The notes under the pieces are model-generated. The model ran no database searches, had not been told where the DNA came from, and saw only the letters and a list, made by a program, of their open reading frames with translations. Positions 34,345 to 42,615 of a stretch of DNA of 64,000 nt are shown piece by piece. Numbering within the stretch: position 1 is the stretch's first letter; each line of letters begins with the position of its first letter. The position numbers and the translations under genes are program-made. The DNA is taken from NCBI GenBank assembly GCA_017512745.1, contig JAFWEV010000098.1, positions 1 through 64,000 on the forward strand, given 5' to 3'. The DNA is from Oscillospiraceae bacterium. GTDB lineage: Bacteria > Bacillota > Clostridia > Oscillospirales > Ruminococcaceae.

Positions 34345-36138
34345 ATGAAAGACAAGAACAAAAGACTAAAGACAAAGATAATTACTGGATTTGGTTTGAC
34401 TGCAGCTTTAATAGCTGGAGTTTTGATGTTTTGCTTTTCCAAGAATGGTGTTGCAACTGAACAGTCAATAGAAGATCTAAGACAAGTGATTTCGGTACTG
34501 GATGCAGTTAATTACAACGAAAAAGGATTGCTTGCGTTTACTTCAGATCAAAATGATTCGGATACTGTTGTGTACTATAGTTTTAAGGATATGAGTTATT
34601 CGAAGGTTCAGCTTGATGGACTGAACAGAAACTATTATGGGTATTACAGCATCTACTCTATAGGTGATCTGTTCTATATTGTCCACATAGTACCTGAATA
34701 TAGTTCAGGTTCAATCGTATCTTATCTCGAAGACGTTGCGCCAAGTGTATGGACATTCGATGCTGATACGATGAAAGGTACGAAGCATTCGCTTCCGATA
34801 GATTACTATTTCCATGGTATTACTGCTTACTCAGAGTCATCTAGAGGACCTGAATCTATTATTATCAAGGCTTATGATCGAACTGATGAAAAGGTATGTA
34901 TGCTTCAAATTGAGTTAGATGATTGGAGTATCACAGAAACAGAAATGTCGTCGTATGAGGTAGCAGATGAGGTGCTGGAAACCATAAATGGTGATCTTGA
35001 GAGCAGCTTGATGAAGAGTCTTGATGGTGACGGATATTTATATAAATATTGTGCTTATAGAGATGAAACAACGCACCGTTATGGAGAACATATTTTATAC
35101 AGACACCAACCTGGAGCGCAGAACGAGCCAAATGTAGTGATAGATTCACTTTTCCCAGATGAATATTGGGCAGGTACTGTTTTTACTTTTATTATCAATG
35201 GTGGAAATGTCTATTACCACGGGATAAATGATATAAACGATGAACAGGCTGATTTTATCGGAGATATGGAAACAGGCACAGTCAGGATGATCAATAGATG
35301 CAGTTTGGAAGATGAATCTCCTTGGATAGTATATGGGGCAACTAGCAGCAAATTGATCCTATGCGAAAAAAACAGGCAACCATTAGGACAGGTAATCGAC
35401 CCTGAAATGATTGCTCTTGTAGATGTAACTGATTACTGTACTGGCGCATATAATCCGGCTTTTTTTAAAGGAGACTGTTTGACTCCGAAAGGTGATATGA
35501 ACTGCAGTTCAACAAGCGAGTTTCGAATGATGATCGAACATATGAGTGCCGTAGCACCGTGGCTTCAAACTGAGAAGGAGCAAATGAGTGGATCAACCGG
35601 ATTTATTTGTCGATATATTGATAATGCGGGTAATTCTTACATGCGGCTTAAAAGTATTTCGGATGAAGAAGAAGTAATTTTAAATATGTTTAATCCTCCA
35701 CAGGCACCATTCTTTGGAGATTGTATAACTAATGACCGCTATATATACCTTTTTATACAAGATAACGGACAAGACACTAACCGTTCGTCACTAACTGTTT
35801 ATTCACGGAATGGCGAACCGGTGGACAAAGTTCTTCTGGTGAACGATGAACACTTCTTCTCACCCAGCGGCATCGTATTTGACGCATTAACTGAAGACAT
35901 TCTATTTGTGACAATAGTCCGGGATAATTCTGGAGAACAATATTATCTCTGTCAATACGATTCGTTTGAACATTTAATTTATAGAACTGATTATGTATCC
36001 TCCACGCCTATAGTAATTGTTGGCTGTGGAGAAGGAAATATAGTAATACATACAGGCTATGATCTTCTCGACATGAAGTACACATCGACTCAAATTATTA
36101 ATCTCAAAGAATTCATAAATGGGGGAAATCCAAAATGA
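34345..36138 (+). CDS. Exported strand-rich (propeller-like) protein, array member 1
   Basis: A 597-residue protein with an N-terminal membrane/signal helix (IITGFGLTAALIAGVLMFCF) that lacks a clean lipobox. Residues about 35-375 match the two lipoproteins at 36567 and 37944: VVYYSFKDMSYSKVQLDGL, then IYRHQPG-type blade ILYRHQPGAQNEPNVVIDSLFPDEY and the shared end PEMIALVDVTDYCTGAYNPAFF. About 220 further residues (GNSYMRLKSISDEEEVILNMF, YIYLFIQDNG) look like an extra set of blades absent from the others. Function unknown. It is expressed from the promoter with the BlaI-type operator. Confidence 0.65.
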   Translation: MKDKNKRLKTKIITGFGLTAALIAGVLMFCFSKNGVATEQSIEDLRQVISVLDAVNYNEKGLLAFTSDQNDSDTVVYYSFKDMSYSKVQLDGLNRNYYGYYSIYSIGDLFYIVHIVPEYSSGSIVSYLEDVAPSVWTFDADTMKGTKHSLPIDYYFHGITAYSESSRGPESIIIKAYDRTDEKVCMLQIELDDWSITETEMSSYEVADEVLETINGDLESSLMKSLDGDGYLYKYCAYRDETTHRYGEHILYRHQPGAQNEPNVVIDSLFPDEYWAGTVFTFIINGGNVYYHGINDINDEQADFIGDMETGTVRMINRCSLEDESPWIVYGATSSKLILCEKNRQPLGQVIDPEMIALVDVTDYCTGAYNPAFFKGDCLTPKGDMNCSSTSEFRMMIEHMSAVAPWLQTEKEQMSGSTGFICRYIDNAGNSYMRLKSISDEEEVILNMFNPPQAPFFGDCITNDRYIYLFIQDNGQDTNRSSLTVYSRNGEPVDKVLLVNDEHFFSPSGIVFDALTEDILFVTIVRDNSGEQYYLCQYDSFEHLIYRTDYVSSTPIVIVGCGEGNIVIHTGYDLLDMKYTSTQIINLKEFINGGNPK

Positions 36139-36565
36139 GTAGTTTAAAAAATTAAGACATTAATTACATACATTCTTCTTTTCTTGTTGGTTTTCTTTAG
36201 CTGCTGGTGAAACGAAAATAATCAATGATGATATTTATCCTGGAGATTATGGTGTTGGAGCAAGTTATTTGTTTGTTTCTGATGGCGATTTCGTTTATTA
36301 CGTTGGTATCGATTCAATCAATCATTGCATAGCAAACTTTGTGGTGGAGACCGCAAGCGGAGAAGCAACAATGATTAAAGAGAATAACATTACTGATCAG
36401 GAACAATCATTCTATTGGGTATACGGAGTTGTTGAAGATAAACTGATTATGAGCAATAAATTTGAGATCAGCATGTCTTTTATGGATCCTGGGAGTTTTG
36501 CTATTGTAGACAAGAGTGATTATTTATCAGGAGTATATGAATTGACGTTCTTTACGGAGGGATAG
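36135..36565 (+). pseudogene. Decayed paralogue of the exported-protein array
   Basis: ATG 36135 overlaps the previous stop but reads only six codons (MSSLKN) before TAA. An AT-rich stretch that looks like a broken signal peptide follows. From about 36203 an open frame matches the last third of the 37944 protein: ETKIINDDIYPGDYG against DDIRVITDDLYPDGYG, then VYYVGIDSINHCIANFVVETASGEATMI and the shared end PGSFAIVDKSDYLSGVYELTFF. The middle two thirds of the gene are missing. I infer a deletion plus frameshift in a former array member. Confidence 0.75.
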
Positions 36566-36566
36566 A

Positions 36567-37754
36567 ATGAAAACTCTACGTGAAGTCATTTGTTTCTATA
36601 TTGTTGTATTGGCTATTCTGATGTGTTTCATAATATGCGGATGCACATCAGCTTCCAGCAGTAACAGCAGCGTCATGGAACAAGAGCAGGTTTCTGAAGA
36701 ATCTGAAACCCAAGATGCTTGTGAAGAGAAAGTGGAAGAATTGTTTGAGCCTGTCAAACCATATGACGATGAGGGATTCGTTACGATCGTTGGCGAGGAT
36801 ATCTATTATTACTCTTTTGACAGCATGACCTATATAAAGATTCCCCTTGTTGGTATAAAGACGAAAGTAGCGGGAGCCCACGCGCCAATAAGGATAGGCG
36901 ATAAAATATATATTATCCAGCACAGGTTATTTACAGGAGGTGGAAACACTTTTGTAGAGAACGGAGTCGACAATAATCTGTTTGTATATGACCTAAAGGC
37001 TAACTCTGCTGAGGTTATTGAGTTGCCGGAAGAGATATATTTTAGGGGCTTTGCAGTGTCTGTAAACAAATTAGAGAATCTTTTGCATGTTAACGGAGCA
37101 GTGAAAAAGGAAGACGGTTCAATAGATGTTAGGAGCTATGAGATATCTCTGGACAACTATTCGGTTATTGAGATCGACGAAATGCAGTCCAATGAAAATG
37201 CGGATCCCGCTAGTGAGTACTTACAGATTCGCGACACCGGAGCACAGGAGATTTTTCAGGATGTGAACGGTTCTGGGAATTGGTATGGGTATTCTGTTGA
37301 AAGAAAAGAGGGTGTTAAGCTGAGTGGCCCTATTGGAATAACGGATTATGATCGCATCATCTACAGATGTAAGAACGGGAGTGATGATGTGGAAGTCCTG
37401 ACAAAATCAGCGTACCCTGGTTCATACGCAAGGGGAGCGGTGGACTACGGATTCATTAGTATTGATAACCACATTTTCTATTGCGGTATCGATATTGTAA
37501 ATCAGACGATCTCGAATTTTATATTCAATACAGAATCTTGTATTGTTGAAAAAAGGGATGAAAAAGGCGATCTCTATACCACTACAGTATTTCTCGCTCC
37601 TTATGCATATATCGACGGAAGGTTAATATTGACCAATGTTAACAGAGGATTATCATTGCCGCATCTTACCCCGGAAGAAATCGCTGTAGTGGATTTGGAG
37701 GACTATATTGACGGCACTTACGAATTTGTGTTTTTTAGTCCTTCGGTACAATAA
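36567..37754 (+). CDS. Propeller-like lipoprotein, array member 2
   Basis: A 395-residue lipoprotein with lipobox IICGC, followed by a Ser/Glu-rich spacer. Strand-rich body: EDIYYYSFDSMTYIKIPLVGIKT, IGDKIYIIQHRLFTGGG, NNLFVYDLKANSAEVIELPEEIYFRG, then DYDRIIYRCKNGSDDVEVLTKSAYPGSYA and the conserved C-terminal PEEIAVVDLEDYIDGTYEFVFF. GGAGGG at 36556-36561 is its ribosome site, and no promoter is evident, so it is probably co-transcribed with 34345. Function unknown; may share a ligand or partner with the other members. Confidence 0.7.
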   Translation: MKTLREVICFYIVVLAILMCFIICGCTSASSSNSSVMEQEQVSEESETQDACEEKVEELFEPVKPYDDEGFVTIVGEDIYYYSFDSMTYIKIPLVGIKTKVAGAHAPIRIGDKIYIIQHRLFTGGGNTFVENGVDNNLFVYDLKANSAEVIELPEEIYFRGFAVSVNKLENLLHVNGAVKKEDGSIDVRSYEISLDNYSVIEIDEMQSNENADPASEYLQIRDTGAQEIFQDVNGSGNWYGYSVERKEGVKLSGPIGITDYDRIIYRCKNGSDDVEVLTKSAYPGSYARGAVDYGFISIDNHIFYCGIDIVNQTISNFIFNTESCIVEKRDEKGDLYTTTVFLAPYAYIDGRLILTNVNRGLSLPHLTPEEIAVVDLEDYIDGTYEFVFFSPSVQ

Positions 37755-37800
37755 AAGTATATGAGAACTTAGAGTGATAATAGTAGTACAGTTAAACATC

Positions 37801-37822
37801 GCCGCATAACGGCATTTTTTAA
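37801..37822 (+). terminator. Weak terminator after array member 2
   Basis: A short GCCG/CGGC stem with a 5-nt loop is followed by six T residues. Stability is low, so some read-through is possible. Confidence 0.5.
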
Positions 37823-37849
37823 TAATTTGTAAATATAACTTGTGATTGC

Positions 37850-37899
37850 TTTACAATAACAGTGCGAGTGGTAGAATGAAAAGGTCTACAGATGTAGAT
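37850..37899 (+). promoter_or_regulatory. Promoter with BlaI-type operator before array member 3
   Basis: TTTACA (37850-37855) and TAGAAT (37872-37877) are spaced by 16 bp. The dyad GTCTACAGATGTAGAT (37884-37899) lies 6 bp beyond the -10, over the likely start site, in the same position as the dyad at 34288. Confidence 0.7.
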
Positions 37900-37943
37900 T
37901 AAAGCTATTAGAACTATTTCGCTGCTTATGGAAGGTGACAATA

Positions 37944-39113
37944 ATGGGTCTGCGAATATTTAAAAAAGTTTTAGCAATATTATCAGTTGTGCTCTGCTGT
38001 TTTTGTATTATCTCATGCACCAACGGTAGAGCAGTGCCTGCAGACAGCGATGAGAGCAGTTCAAAGATAGAACTGCCCGAAACTGATAGTGAGTCATATT
38101 CAAATCATTTATATGAACCGGTAAAACAGAATGATGAATCCAGTTTTGCTGCATACAGATATCCATCCGGTGATTCAAGTTTGACAGATGAGGAGAAGAA
38201 TACCCTCGTGTATTATGATTTCTCATCGATGACTTACTCTGAGATCTCTGTAAAAGAAATCAAAAGGACTTCAACTGAAGGTGTATTTATGAATCCTTCT
38301 CCGATAATAGTGGAAGACAGGATCTACGTGTTTCAGCAGAGATATTACAAAGCTCCTGCAGTCGTTGAAATATATACGGATACAGACAATAAAGTATTTG
38401 TTTACAGTACGGAGACTGGGACCTCTGAAGTCTTTGATCTGCCTGAGAACTACTATTTTGAGGGTATGCTGAGCAGCGGACTTACGGATGGAAATGTTGT
38501 TTTGATCCGTGGTTGCGAAAAGCTTGAAGATGGCAGTGTTGAAGATGCAGTGTTCCAAATCGATCTTGACGACCTAAGTGTCGAAAAATCCGATATAGCT
38601 TTGAACGACATAACAATCAACCGAAAACTGTTTGAGGCAACCGGCGGCAGAACGCAGTATATGAACCTTGACGGTTCAAAGCGCTTTGCCTTTACAAGCG
38701 GCAACAGCAATGACGGGATACTGAAGTGGATTCTCTATGAAGCTGTTTACGGAACAGATGATATCAGGGTCATAACGGATGACCTGTATCCTGATGGGTA
38801 CGGGGCGACTATGAATAACTCCTATGTTTTTGATGATCAGTATGCATATTTCACCGGAATTAATATTGAAAAACAAACGGCAGCTGATTTCGTTCTCGAT
38901 TTGGCTGATGGTCAAGCGACAATAATCAATGAACAGGATGATCCGGAAGACACGATGTTCCTGACTGTCCGCGGCGCAACAGAAGATAAACTCATTCTGA
39001 CTCAAGAATATAATTTGCTCAATAATAGCGTTGATCCTGAAGCAATTGCAGTGGTGGAGAAAAGTGATTATCTGACAGGTGTATTTGAACCTGAGTTTTT
39101 CACAAAAGGATGA
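37944..39113 (+). CDS. Propeller-like lipoprotein, array member 3
   Basis: A 389-residue lipoprotein with lipobox IISC. The body repeats the array pattern: LVYYDFSSMTYSEISVKEIKR, VEDRIYVFQQRYYKAP, NKVFVYSTETGTSEVFDLPENYYFEG, then YGTDDIRVITDDLYPDGYGATMNNSYVFDDQYAYFTGINIEKQTAADFVLDLADGQ-type blades and PEAIAVVEKSDYLTGVFEPEFF. ATG 37944 is preferred to GTG 37935 since GAAGG lies just upstream. It has its own operator-controlled promoter. Function unknown. Confidence 0.7.
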   Translation: MGLRIFKKVLAILSVVLCCFCIISCTNGRAVPADSDESSSKIELPETDSESYSNHLYEPVKQNDESSFAAYRYPSGDSSLTDEEKNTLVYYDFSSMTYSEISVKEIKRTSTEGVFMNPSPIIVEDRIYVFQQRYYKAPAVVEIYTDTDNKVFVYSTETGTSEVFDLPENYYFEGMLSSGLTDGNVVLIRGCEKLEDGSVEDAVFQIDLDDLSVEKSDIALNDITINRKLFEATGGRTQYMNLDGSKRFAFTSGNSNDGILKWILYEAVYGTDDIRVITDDLYPDGYGATMNNSYVFDDQYAYFTGINIEKQTAADFVLDLADGQATIINEQDDPEDTMFLTVRGATEDKLILTQEYNLLNNSVDPEAIAVVEKSDYLTGVFEPEFFTKG

Positions 39114-39168
39114 CTGTTCTGTTTATAACAGAGTTTGCGGAAATGTGATTTATAAGGGAATACTTTGG

Positions 39169-39202
39169 AAAAGAGACTTGCAAATCAGCAGGTCTTTTTT
39201 GT
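39169..39202 (+). terminator. Terminator at the right end of the AT-rich block
   Basis: An 8- to 11-bp stem (core 39174-39181 with 39188-39195) is followed by a six-T run. Confidence 0.75.
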
Positions 39203-39261
39203 TGGAGAGGCACAGCTATAATCCATTATCCGTGATCTTGTCTGCAAATACATGCAGGCAG

Positions 39262-39306
39262 TTGACTTTATAGACCGTGATTGCTAAAATTGAAAACGAT
39301 TTTCAA
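39262..39306 (+). promoter_or_regulatory. Promoter and Fur/Zur-like box of the zinc operon
   Basis: TTGACT (39262-39267) and TAAAAT (39285-39290) are spaced by 17 bp. The dyad TTGAAAACGATTTTCAA (39290-39306; 7-3-7) begins at the last base of the -10. This matches the size and placement of Fur-family operators, predicting metal-dependent autorepression. Confidence 0.72.
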
Positions 39307-39319
39307 ATTGGAGCATATC

Positions 39320-39742
39320 ATGGCAACGAGATCTCAGTACAATACAAAGCAGAGAGAGCAGATAATGGACTTCATCCTGACGAAGAAGGACGGACACTTC
39401 TCGGTCAGCGATGTCATGGATTATTGTGCGGAAAACGATATTCACATCGGACAGACTACCGTATACAGACACCTGGAAAAGATGGTGGATGAGGGCATCC
39501 TCAACAAGTACTTCGTTGATCTTCTGACTCCGGCATGCTTTGAGTACACCGGAGGCAAGCACACCCACAGTGGGCAGTGCTTCCATCTGAAGTGCGAAAA
39601 GTGCGGCAAGCTGTTCCATGTTCACTGCGATATGCTCGAACACATCGACGCGCATCTGGAAGAGGATCACGGATTCGTTCTGGATACCCGGAGAACGGTC
39701 TTTTATGGGACCTGTGAAGAGTGCAGGAGAAACGCAAGGTGA
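39320..39742 (+). CDS. Fur-family metalloregulator, probably Zur
   Basis: A 140-residue protein. The winged helix contains REQIMDFILTKKDGHFSVSDVMDYCAENDIHIGQTTVYRHLEKMVDEGILNKY. The dimerisation part has the metal motif H-x-H (KHTHSGQCFHLKCEKCGKLFHVHC) and a second cysteine pair CEECRRNAR, giving the structural zinc site. ATG 39320 is selected because GGAG (39310-39313) precedes it. It leads an operon with a zinc-type ABC transporter, so zinc sensing is the best inference over iron. Confidence 0.85.
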   Translation: MATRSQYNTKQREQIMDFILTKKDGHFSVSDVMDYCAENDIHIGQTTVYRHLEKMVDEGILNKYFVDLLTPACFEYTGGKHTHSGQCFHLKCEKCGKLFHVHCDMLEHIDAHLEEDHGFVLDTRRTVFYGTCEECRRNAR

Positions 39743-40035
39743 ACGTGCGGACGAAAAAACTGATCAAACGCATCGCGGTCATGTGCCTGGTGGCTTTTCT
39801 TCTGTGCACTGCTTACCTGATCATCGAGGCGGATCACGACTGTACGGGTGAAGAATGCCGGATATGCGAGACAATAGACGCATTGCTGACGGGGGCAAAA
39901 GAAGCGGCATCATGTTTTGCGTCTGCCGGAGCAGTCCGGGCAGCCGCAGTGCTCCTGATGCTTTGCGCAGGTCTTATAACTGTTCCGTTCCTCCCGGACA
40001 CGCCTGTTATCAACAAGATACGCATAGACTGTTAG
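39739..40035 (+). CDS. Small membrane protein with Cys/His metal-like motif
   Basis: A 98-residue protein with two membrane helices: one near the start (IAVMCLVAFLLCTAYLIIE) and one near the end (AAAVLLMLCAGLITVPFL). Between them is DHDCTGEECRICETID, where H, C, C and C could bind a metal ion. GTG 39739 overlaps the regulator stop by 4 nt, and AGGAGA (39725-39730) lies 8 nt upstream. It is translationally coupled to the Fur/Zur gene and precedes znuA. I do not recognise a named family. A role in metal handling at the membrane is inferred from context only. Confidence 0.7.
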   Translation: MNVRTKKLIKRIAVMCLVAFLLCTAYLIIEADHDCTGEECRICETIDALLTGAKEAASCFASAGAVRAAAVLLMLCAGLITVPFLPDTPVINKIRIDC

Positions 40036-40093
40036 TTTAAGGTATTCACGGTATAATACCGGCCGCAACTGACAGAAAGGAATTTATAAAGCA

Positions 40094-41074
40094 ATGAAAA
40101 GAATAATCAGCAGCTGTACAGTCGTACTGTTGCTTATATGTATACTCTGCTCATGCGGAGCATCTCAGGGGGCAGCGTCTTCCGGAAACGCCGGGAAGAC
40201 CAGCGTTGTAGTCACGATTTTCCCGGAATATGACTGGGTAAGAGAGATCGCCGGCGAAAAAGCCGGAGATCTCGACATTACGTTGCTCATGGACAGCGGC
40301 GTGGATCTTCACAGTTTTCAGCCTTCCGCTGAGGACATCATGAAGATCTCCACATGCGATGTGTTTATATATGTCGGAGGAAACTCAGACGCCTGGGCGA
40401 ACGACGCGCTAAAGACAAGCACCAACAAAGACATGACTGTTATCAACCTTATTGATGAGCTCGGCAGCCTCGCCAAGGAAGAGGAGATCGTCGAGGGAAT
40501 GCAGGGCGAAGAAGAGGAAGAGGAGGCAGAGGAAGGTCCGGAATACGACGAACACGTATGGCTTTCCTTAAGGAACGCCTCGCATATCTGCGGCGTTATC
40601 GCGGATGCGCTGTCAGAAAAGGACCCCGCAAACGCATCCGTGTATAAGGCGAACAGCGAGGCATATCTGGCAAAACTGTCAACTCTCGACTCGGAATACG
40701 GGAAGGCGGTAAGCTCCGCAAAGTTCGATACGGTACTGTTCGGGGACAGATTCCCGTTCAGATATCTCACGGACGACTATGGACTCAAGTACTATGCAGC
40801 GTTTGTTGGCTGTTCCGCCGAGACCGAAGCGAGTTTTGAGACGGTCATTTTCCTCGCCGACAAACTGAATGAGCTGGGGCTCGGAAATGTATGCACGATT
40901 GAGAGCTCTGACGGCTCGATAGCAAGAACGATAATCGATACGGCAAAGAGCGATGCCGGCATCGTAGTGCTCGACTCCATGCAGTCTGTAACCGCAGCCG
41001 ATATCGAAAACGGCGCAACATACCTCTCCGTCATGGAGAGCAATCTAAATAACCTGAAAGAAGCATTGAATTAA
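40094..41074 (+). CDS. znuA: Zinc/manganese ABC transporter substrate-binding lipoprotein (ZnuA-like)
   Basis: A 326-residue cluster A-I binding protein with lipobox LCSC. Expected ligands are visible in DSGVDLHSFQPSAED and YDEHVWLSLRNA. The third-ligand region reads FGDRFPFRYLTDDYGLKYYAAF where many members have a histidine. The usual His-rich loop is replaced by an acidic run (EGMQGEEEEEEAEEGPE, about residues 138-154). It captures metal outside the membrane for ZnuBC. First of three transporter genes, 10 nt before the ATPase. Confidence 0.87.
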   Translation: MKRIISSCTVVLLLICILCSCGASQGAASSGNAGKTSVVVTIFPEYDWVREIAGEKAGDLDITLLMDSGVDLHSFQPSAEDIMKISTCDVFIYVGGNSDAWANDALKTSTNKDMTVINLIDELGSLAKEEEIVEGMQGEEEEEEAEEGPEYDEHVWLSLRNASHICGVIADALSEKDPANASVYKANSEAYLAKLSTLDSEYGKAVSSAKFDTVLFGDRFPFRYLTDDYGLKYYAAFVGCSAETEASFETVIFLADKLNELGLGNVCTIESSDGSIARTIIDTAKSDAGIVVLDSMQSVTAADIENGATYLSVMESNLNNLKEALN

Positions 41075-41083
41075 GAGGTCGAT

Positions 41084-41776
41084 ATGGCACTTATAACAGC
41101 AGATCATCTGAAACTGGGATATGATTCGCAGATAGTGGCGAGCGATCTGTCTTTTACGGTTGAAGAGGGAGACTATCTCTGTATCATCGGAGAAAACGGA
41201 TCGGGCAAGACCACTCTCATGAAAGCGCTCCTCGGGCTTCACAAGCCTCTGGAAGGTTCTCTCGAATTCGCTGAGGACATGGACCAGAACGAGATAGGAT
41301 ATCTTCCGCAGCAGACGGTCATACAGAGCGATTTCCCGGCATCTGTAAGGGAGATAGTTCTCTCCGGCTGCCAGGGACACTGGCGAAACAGATTTTTCTA
41401 CAGCGCGGAAGACAGGGCGACTGCGAAGAGATATATCGAACAGGTCGGGATAACCGATCTGGCTGACAAATACTATTCGGATCTGTCCGGAGGACAGAAA
41501 CAGAGAGTGCTGCTCGCAAGAGCTCTCTGCGCTGCTGTTAAGGTGCTTCTTCTCGATGAACCGATCGCGGGACTAGACCCGAGTGCCTCTGAGAATATGT
41601 ACAGAGTGATAAAGGAACTCAACGGGGCAGGAATGACGATCATCATGATCTCGCATGACCTCACTTCCGCGCTCAAAGATGCGAATAAAGTCCTGCACAT
41701 AGGTGAGACCAATTATTTCGGAACGGTCTCGGAATACCTGAAAGTCAGAACGGAAGACCTGGGAGGTGCCAAATGA
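41084..41776 (+). CDS. znuC: Zinc/manganese ABC transporter ATPase (ZnuC-like)
   Basis: A 230-residue ABC ATPase. Walker A is GENGSGKTT, the Q-loop sits in GYLPQQT, the signature is LSGGQKQRVLLARAL and Walker B is VLLLDEPIAGLD with the switch histidine in MISHDL. It powers metal uptake with the permease that overlaps it by 4 nt. Confidence 0.92.
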   Translation: MALITADHLKLGYDSQIVASDLSFTVEEGDYLCIIGENGSGKTTLMKALLGLHKPLEGSLEFAEDMDQNEIGYLPQQTVIQSDFPASVREIVLSGCQGHWRNRFFYSAEDRATAKRYIEQVGITDLADKYYSDLSGGQKQRVLLARALCAAVKVLLLDEPIAGLDPSASENMYRVIKELNGAGMTIIMISHDLTSALKDANKVLHIGETNYFGTVSEYLKVRTEDLGGAK

Positions 41777-42615
41777 TACAGAAACTCATAATGTACTTCC
41801 AGTTTCCGTTTGTAAGATACGCCCTTATAGTCGGAGTGCTGATAGCCCTGTGTTCTTCGCTGCTGGGAGTGACTCTTGTGCTCAAAAGATATTCGTTTAT
41901 AGGAGACGGGCTCTCCCATGTTGCTTTCGGCGCGATGGCCGTAGCGGCTGTCATGAGATTCGCGAGCACCACGGTAGTCGTGCTCCCGGTCACGGTGATA
42001 TGCGCGATACTGCTGCTGAGGAGAGGGCAGAACGCGAAAATACACGGAGACGCAGCGATAGCTATGCTCTCCGTATCCGCGCTCGCTTTCGGATATATGC
42101 TGATGAACGTGTTCTCGGCATCGTCTAATGTTTCGGGAGATGTCTGCAGCACGCTCTTCGGCTCGACGTCCATACTCACGCTCTCAAAGACGGATGTATG
42201 GCTCTGCGCGGTGCTGGCAGTAGTTATGCTGGCGCTGTTTGTCCTGCTTTTCAACAGGATATTCGCCGTCACGTTCGACGAGACGTTCGCGAAGGCGATC
42301 GGCATCAACGCCGACAGATACAACCTCATCATCGCAATAATGATAGCGGTGATAATCGTCCTGGCGATGAATCTTGTCGGATCTCTCCTCATCTCCGCGC
42401 TTGTCATATTCCCCGCGCTTTCCGCAATGAGATTGTACAGATCGTTCCTCAAAGTTACGGTCTGTTCCGGTATACTGTCCGTTCTGTGCGCGCTTGCAGG
42501 CATACTCATATCCATACTTGCGGGAACTCCCGTGGGTTCGACCATAGTTGCCGCCGACGCCGTCGTATTTCTGATCTGCTGTGTTTTGAAAAGAATTGGG
42601 GTTGGAACTGAATGA
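41773..42615 (+). CDS. znuB: Zinc/manganese ABC transporter permease (ZnuB-like)
   Basis: A 280-residue permease of the ABC-3 family with about eight helices. Characteristic parts are LGVTLVLKRYSFIGDGLSHVAFGAMAVA near the N-terminus, FDETFAKAIGIN in the middle and VGSLLISALVIFPALSAMRL, then a C-terminal helix pair. It overlaps the ATPase gene at the start and the next lipoprotein gene by 4 nt at the end, so the cluster is one operon. Confidence 0.92.
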   Translation: MIQKLIMYFQFPFVRYALIVGVLIALCSSLLGVTLVLKRYSFIGDGLSHVAFGAMAVAAVMRFASTTVVVLPVTVICAILLLRRGQNAKIHGDAAIAMLSVSALAFGYMLMNVFSASSNVSGDVCSTLFGSTSILTLSKTDVWLCAVLAVVMLALFVLLFNRIFAVTFDETFAKAIGINADRYNLIIAIMIAVIIVLAMNLVGSLLISALVIFPALSAMRLYRSFLKVTVCSGILSVLCALAGILISILAGTPVGSTIVAADAVVFLICCVLKRIGVGTE

